Of a DNA stretch of 64,000 nucleotides, positions 58,806-64,000 are shown piece after piece. Position numbers and translations under genes: made by a program. Position 1 is the stretch's first letter. Each line of letters opens with the position of its first letter. The notes below the pieces were generated by a model. The model ran no database searches. It worked only from the letters and a program-made list of their open reading frames with translations, and was not told the DNA's origin. The DNA comes from Pristionchus mayeri (Eukaryota; Nematoda; Chromadorea; Rhabditida; Neodiplogasteridae). Location: NCBI GenBank assembly GCA_036245805.1, contig BTRK01000006.1, positions 46,114,257 through 46,178,256 on the forward strand, given 5' to 3'.

Positions 58806-59200
58806 AGTAACATTTGCAGTGGGAAATGCGACAGTAGTATTCGTGGTAACGCAAACGCATGCGTAAAAGAAGTCGAAATTCGTTAGATCTGTAAACGAGA
58901 AGATAATTGAACAATAATGATAAATTATGTGCATTTGTCCGGGTTAGTAATCCGCCAAATTCAGGGAATAGTGAAGAGGAGATTTACCAACTCGCCAGGA
59001 CGACGATTAATCCGTTGCGGATGATAAGCGCTTATGTGTGAAATGTACGATAAATTGCGTAATTTGCGAAGTGCAATGCAAACCTGTCAAATCCTCCTCG
59101 TGGCAAGGTTCTCCTCGAAAATACATTTGTCATTGGTGATTAGATGAAGCTGATTCAATCGCTCTTTTCTTGCACCTCTCTTCCCGCAAACAATGTGGGG

Positions 59201-59208
59201 TATAAATT
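59201..59208 (+). promoter_or_regulatory. TATA box of Cys-rich gene 2
   Basis: TATAAATT, 38 bp before the ATG, within GGTATAAATTGCCTAA, which is shared with gene 1. The motif ATTCAATCGCTCTTTTC lies about 40 bp farther upstream in both genes. Confidence 0.65.
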
Positions 59209-59238
59209 GCCTAACCATCGAACAGTTGCCAGCTGAAG

Positions 59239-59638
59239 ATGCGTCTTCTCGTCCTTCTCATCGTCATCTGCGGTATCACCGCCTCCCAAGGTATTCTTTT
59301 CCTACGCTATTTCAGAGCCCAATAGTTTTCGAGCCTTGGGACAGTACCCATGCGGATTTAGTTTAACTAATAATCTTAAAAAAGCTGAACTGCTTCTTAC
59401 AGAAACGTGTACAAATGTCAGATGTGCTGGCCCATGCATGGACACACCTCGTCGACCCGTGTGCGCGCAGGTTGACCCACCACGACCTCCACGTACGAGA
59501 ATGATATTCAACCGTTTGCATTTTTCAGTAACCTGTGCAAATATCCAATGCGCCGGTATATGCACAGATACTCCGGACGGTCCCTCATGCGCAGAGTTTG
59601 AACCAGAAGGAGGAATCCCCCCAGTCGACACCATCTGA
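59239..59638 (+). CDS. Small secreted Cys-rich protein 2
   Basis: Paralogue of the gene at 48781. Three exons, 59239-59290, 59403-59492 and 59529-59638 (TGA), give 83 residues. Signal peptide MRLLVLLIVICGITASQ, then two regular repeats C-x4-C-x3-C-x8-C (CTNVRCAGPCMDTP and CANIQCAGICTDTP) joined by a Pro-rich linker. Intron phases match gene 1. The second donor is placed at 59493 because an earlier GT at 59471 would break the phase. The repeats are more alike than in gene 1. Function unknown; probably secreted. Confidence 0.78.
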
Positions 59639-60490
59639 TTTCTGATGTCCATGAATTATCATACGAACAGATAAATGATTATATGAATACCTGTATAAAC
59701 ATGACGTCCACGTGTGTATTAGATGCTCATTTCTCTGATAATTTCAATAGAAGAATTGATAATCATCTAGGCAACATGCTTAACTCCCCGATTTGCATCC
59801 ATCTCCTCTCCAAAGCTGTATGCATGTGATTTGTCGTCTGGATAATCATATCTTCTCCTTTCAAAGGAAGAATACACTTAAAATGAATATTGGAGTTGTT
59901 CAGATTTTTTTAATTATTAGAAAGTGAACATTAAATGGAAATTGTGGTTTAGCAGAAATATTAACACGCAAAGTTGACTTCATAGGGAAATTATTGTTAG
60001 CTTTTGTGCGGTCGCTCAGTGAAATTTCGACCCTTCCCTCTTTAGAGGAGGCGTGCGAACACGTGAATAGGCGAGAGCGCAGAGAGTGTTAAGTGAGAGG
60101 GACAAGTGGATGAGGAAGACTGGAGAAACGATTTCGTGGGTCGTTATTTTAGTTGCAATGAACTTGCAATGCCGTCTAAAATTTTCGTATATCTCTACTC
60201 TGAACGCAGTTCTATCTAGTCGTCAGAGTGACAAAGACTTTTCGGACAGGGGGATACTTGGAAGACCACTTGGGAAAAGCCGCTCGAAATTCTAAATTGT
60301 TCAGAATCATCCGATTTGTTCGCCGGAAATACTCTTTTGTTCTCTAAAGATTGCCTCTTTAAAAGAAGGAAATGCATTTCTTGATCCCTTCCCCTGCATG
60401 CACGTACCCAGTGATATCGCATAAGGTCATTCAGCGATATCGCATAAGATAAATCTCGGACAAGTGAAAGGAAAATCCCGTTTCGAGTTC
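59639..60490. other. Intergenic region before the second astacin gene
   Basis: Begins with the shared 3' block AGATAAATGATT (59670). No gene recognised. Near the right end GATATCGCATAAG occurs twice (about 60413 and 60436), a 22-23 bp direct repeat with the palindrome GATATC. Confidence 0.5.
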
Positions 60491-60491
60491 G

Positions 60492-60525
60492 TGACGTCAG
60501 ACTCAAACGACCTCGCCATATAAGT
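60492..60525 (+). promoter_or_regulatory. Core promoter of second astacin gene
   Basis: TGACGTCA (60492-60499), the palindromic site bound by CREB/ATF-type bZIP factors, lies 19 bp before a TATA box, CATATAAG (60518-60525). The TATA is 35 bp before the ATG, implying a very short leader. No trans-splice acceptor is seen before the ATG. Confidence 0.55.
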
Positions 60526-60559
60526 ACGTGATCATTAATTCCCCAGTAGCTTCACCATC

Positions 60560-63500
60560 ATGAGGTCACTGCTCATCTCGGCTCTGCTGGTGACTACGGT
60601 AGCATCGGAACCAGCGGTTAGTTCTCATAAAATTCGGCAAACGAAAAATAGCAGCGAATGGTTTCGATCCACCGACCTCTGGGTTATGGGCCGAGCACGC
60701 TTCCACTGCGCCACGCTGCTGATGTTCACTCGCTTCCTTTTCAGATCTATGAACGACTTCTCGGAAAGTCTCAGTTCGCAAATAAGGCTGAGATCGAGAA
60801 GTTTCTACTCAACCTCAACGAGTTGAACCGGCTGCAGAGCCAGATCAACGGACAGCCGGTATTTGGAATCAATCGATTGACTCAATCGGTTACGGTAATT
60901 TTCCACTCAGGAAGTAGCCTCCGACTCTAGCGGCCAGTCGTTCCTGGATGCTGTGGGCTCCGCAGAGCCGCAGGAGCCTGATCTAATACCGTACCTCTTC
61001 GAGGGTGACATCATCCTTACTGAGGATCAGATGAACAAGACACTCGCGTTAGTCACCGTCATCTCGAGTACTCCTCATTTTACCTTCGATACCCATGCTT
61101 TCAGGGAGAAACGCATTGAAGCGTTGTTCAAAAAAATTGGTCGCGCTCCTCCGACTAAACGTTCGCTCACTTCCGAAACAAGCAAGCGTTGGAGCTTCCC
61201 CATTGCCTACTCGATCGACACGTCCACAGGAGGTACCGTACGACTTCAATTCCTCTTGGGACCACTACATCGTCACAGCTATGTGTTGAATATTATAGAG
61301 ATCGATTTATCCTTCACAACCATTATCTACCTTTACAGTAAACTCGGCGGCGGTCCAGGTAGGAATCGACAAGTGGTCGGAGCTCACGTGCGCAACCTTC
61401 CGCCAATACAACAGCCCGCCCTCCGGGCAATCCTCGCTTCGCTTTATTCGAGGAGACGGGTACGGTAATCTACAGTATCCTCTTGAGACCTACAGCGATC
61501 TACACCATAATTGATCGTGGTCTATCATCTCAAAGTATCATATGTAAATAACGTTTCTTGCGGACAATGCAATAGAACGTCATGCGCCCTTTCACAGCTG
61601 TTATTCGTACGTCGGCCGCTTGAACACCCCCTCTCCCGTCGCGCAGGAAGTTTCGATTGGAACCGGCTGCTTCAGGATGGGTACCGTAACCCACGAGATA
61701 GGTGCCTTTCTTTAGATTTACCGTAATCTAATCAATCGCTGCAGGACACGCACTCGGCTTCTACCACGAACAAGCTCGACCTGAAAGAGATGATTTCGTC
61801 GCTGTTGGTACCCAGAACATCGCCAATAATTGGCAGGGGCAGTTCACGAAACAATCCTACAGGTATACGGTAGATTACGATAGCCAGGCATTTAGATTAC
61901 TCTGCAGATCCACTATCAACTACGGTGTCCAGTACGATTACGGCAGCGTGATGCACTATGGCTCATATGTTCGTGTGACCAAGCGGACTGCCTACCGTAA
62001 TCTACCGTATTCAGTATTTATCTGTGAACGGCCGTCAGACGATCACGACGAAGGACGCCAACTATCAGGCGACGATAGGGCAGAGAGATGTCGGGCCTTC
62101 ATTCGCAGATGTTAAGCAGATTAATACAGCCTACTGAAGTGGTGAGGAAAACTTTCAATTGCGCGTGCTCTCTGTGAGCTGTAAGAGAGCCATACGGTCC
62201 ACTGATCGTGCGCTGTAAAAAAGCGGAGACTATCCTTAAAAAAAAGTTTTACAAGTTTCCAACCAGCGGTTAGCCAGTTCCTCCGTGGGTGGATCACTTC
62301 CCTCCTCCCAGTAGTTTGTCAATCACTTATGCTCCATTCGCTGATCTCTAAGACAGAGTGGCGAATTTTACCTTAATGCGGGATTATGTGTGCCAACTTA
62401 TTGCCACAGTATATAGTAGAATAGGTTTGTGTAATCGATCAATAATCTACCGTAATCGTTCAATCGTGTCAGAAGTCTGCGCCAACTCGACGCTTTCTTG
62501 CCAGAGCGGTGGCTATCCCGATCCCAAGAATTGCGAAGTATGCAGGTGCCCGCCCGGATTAGATGGAACCCTATGTGATCAGGTACATTGCCGTAATACT
62601 GGGTAATACTGTATCCCTGAGTATTGCCGTATCTTACGGTATCTTTCTCGTAGAAAGATCGAATGTTGCAGAATACAGTATATTCTAGGTACAAGCTTCG
62701 CTATCGTCGACCTGCGGTGACACAGACCTCACCGCCACGAAGGACCTCCAGCAGTCGGTATCTGGCGATACCGACTGCTACTACCGGATTACGGTATGTG
62801 CTGCACAAAAAGGCATGAGCTGCAGTAGGATTAATCGAGCTCATGTTTATGATTATTACTCAGTGTTTTATTAGAATTTTGAACGATGCAGCTGATTGCT
62901 GATCGAGGGTAAATTAAGATTACTGTATGTTCCCTCGATTATGGTGTCATCAACTAATAGGCCCCTGCCGGCCGAAAGGCCTTCGTCTCATTGTCAACCA
63001 TCAACTTCCCTTCCACCATGCCGTGTGCTACCACCTACGCAGAAATCAAGTACCGCCAGGATCTGGCCGTCTCAGGAGCCAGGTATACTATTGTCTGGGA
63101 TACTGTAGGCGAGGTTACTGTTATCGATGTATGATAAATACACTAATCCTGCAGGATTTGTGGCTCGAATCGACCCTCGTCGGTGACGTCCGAAGGCCAG
63201 ATGACGCTCATCCTCTACAAAGGCTCCTCTAACAGTAGACTCGCCTTCAGTTATCGATTCGGTATCGATCGCCTACAGTATCCATTCCTTACCGTACCCT
63301 GTCCAGACCTGTCAACAAATGTTGAAACTACCGATTCTACAACGATGCCTTCCACGACTTCTACCGCCACATCCTCTACCATCTCGTGTGAGTCCTGACC
63401 TACCATATTTTACCAAATGGCTCCTGAGATCTTTGGTCGTTGGTCGATCCCGCATCTTGCAGCTCACTCCACGACCACCTGGCCTTCCCGATTCACCACT

Positions 63501-64000
63501 ACCACAGATTGTGAGTTCTGGGGTGAAATCAAAGATCAAAGTGCATTCCAGCCCCGGATGAGTGCACGGAGTGGTCGGAGTGCACTGCCGTCTGTGGAGG
63601 CTGCGGTACAATGACCAGGAGGTATCCTATCCTCCCGTATCATACGGTAACCCACCTGTAGTTGCAACGGGAGGACGGAGACGGAGTACTGCGCCTTTAC
63701 GCCCTGCCGAGGCAACGCCTGCTGCACTCCATTCTCCGTGATCTACAAGAATGCCTGCACCAGCGGTACCATATGCTAGCGTACCATACCATATCGTACA
63801 GTACTCAACTACCCATATGCCGTAACAGCTTATCGCTATACCCTAATATTATCATAATTTCCCTTCCAGTCGGCGGAGGACGGTGGAACTTCGAGACCCC
63901 CGAGACGCCCATCCCCGAGGTACCGTATCTGCAGTCGTCATTCACTGCCTACCGTAATCCCCCTTTTTCGTCCAGAACCGCTTAACCACCGCCGAGCCTA
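60560..64000 (+). CDS. Astacin metalloprotease (NAS subgroup V type), partial, with in-frame TGA
   Basis: Secreted zinc endopeptidase. Exons: 60560-60616 (signal peptide [19 protein letters not shown]), 60745-60858, 60911-61047 and 61105-61232 (prodomain, then a basic site before [10 protein letters not shown]), 61339-61464, 61576-61701, 61745-61862, 61908-61968 and 62015-62137 (catalytic), 62473-62582 (EGF), 62689-62793, 62961-63082 and 63155-63261 (CUB), 63307-63387 and 63463-63510 (linker), 63552-63621 and 63662-63765 (TSP1), 63870-63919, and 63976 onward past the window. The zinc motif [11 protein letters not shown], split by a phase-1 intron, and the Met-turn SVMHY are intact. At 62135-62137 a TGA stands where the family has Cys (INTAY-C); the next bases AGT G join in phase to the EGF exon. 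As read, the protein stops at 329 residues. It may be a recent pseudogene, a short protease or a sequence error. The acceptor at 61576 keeps phase but adds residues before CYSYVG; the canonical acceptor at 61598 would break phase. Confidence 0.75.
60649..60720 (-). tRNA. tRNA-iMet: Initiator tRNA-Met (CAT), in astacin intron 1, antisense
   Basis: On the minus strand, 72 nt from AGCAGCG to CGCTGCT-A. It has the eukaryotic initiator hallmarks: A1-U72 end, AUCGAAA T-loop and CCAUAA anticodon loop. TTTTT (60644-60648 complement) follows as terminator. Relative to the usual metazoan sequence there are two changes: T-stem C65 to U, giving an acceptable G-U pair, and anticodon-stem G29 to C, giving a C-C mismatch with position 41. 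The three G-C pairs here are an initiator hallmark, so this copy may be impaired or a pseudo-tRNA. Confidence 0.85.

Noticed and set aside
59302..59652. 116 residue minus-strand frame
   Set aside because: Antisense shadow of Cys-rich gene 2, whose exons have a signal peptide and matched intron phases.
62170..62200. GCTCTCT-N10-AGAGAGC hairpin in the astacin intron as an RNA gene
   Set aside because: Only 7 bp of stem, no promoter or terminator, and no repeat elsewhere in the first copy.

Overview
ORGANISM. The window comes from a nematode. The exact SL1 spliced leader is encoded here, the 5S and U6 genes closely match the Caenorhabditis versions as I remember them, and the protein genes have many short GT-AG introns (often 40-60 nt). 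Introns and spacers are full of TACCGTA/TACGGTA/TACAGTA words, which makes me think of a diplogastrid such as Pristionchus; that placement is inference only. LAYOUT 1-44101. A head-to-tail array of 24 complete units (1774-1834 bp) plus one truncated unit, open at the left edge of the window. Each unit carries three RNA genes: SL1 RNA on the minus strand, U6 snRNA on the plus strand and 5S rRNA on the minus strand. That gives 25 SL1, 24 U6 and 24 5S genes. SL1 and U6 are divergent, about 700 bp apart, with a cluster of short GC-rich palindromes between them. U6 and 5S are convergent, with 3' ends about 180 bp apart. Upstream of 5S lies a regular alternation of TAGAAGAC and its complement. Units fall into length classes, two successive blocks of three form a higher-order repeat, and ten or eleven adjacent units look identical. 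No protein gene is credible in the array. LAYOUT 44102-50953. A diverged 318-bp duplication is followed by the C-terminal half (EGF, CUB, Ser/Thr linker, TSP1, tail) of an astacin-type NAS protease gene with no catalytic exons. Next come a small secreted Cys-rich protein gene, a 731-bp near-perfect palindrome with hairpin ends, a remnant of another Cys-rich gene copy, and a small hairpin element flanked by an 8-bp direct repeat. LAYOUT 50954-58166. One complete BEL/Pao LTR retrotransposon: 703-bp LTRs with only two differences seen, a 5-bp target duplication, and one uninterrupted 1829-residue Gag-Pol frame. LAYOUT 58167-64000. A second Cys-rich secreted protein gene, then a multi-exon astacin gene with signal peptide, prodomain, catalytic domain, EGF, CUB and TSP1, running off the right edge. 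Its frame is interrupted by a TGA at the codon where the last cysteine of the catalytic domain is expected. An initiator-Met tRNA gene lies antisense inside its first intron. HOW IT WORKS TOGETHER. The array groups RNAs for translation (5S), trans-splicing substrate (SL1) and spliceosome catalysis (U6), so their dosage changes together. The right-hand third looks like a locally duplicated locus (two astacin copies, at least three Cys-rich copies) reshaped by mobile and foldback DNA.
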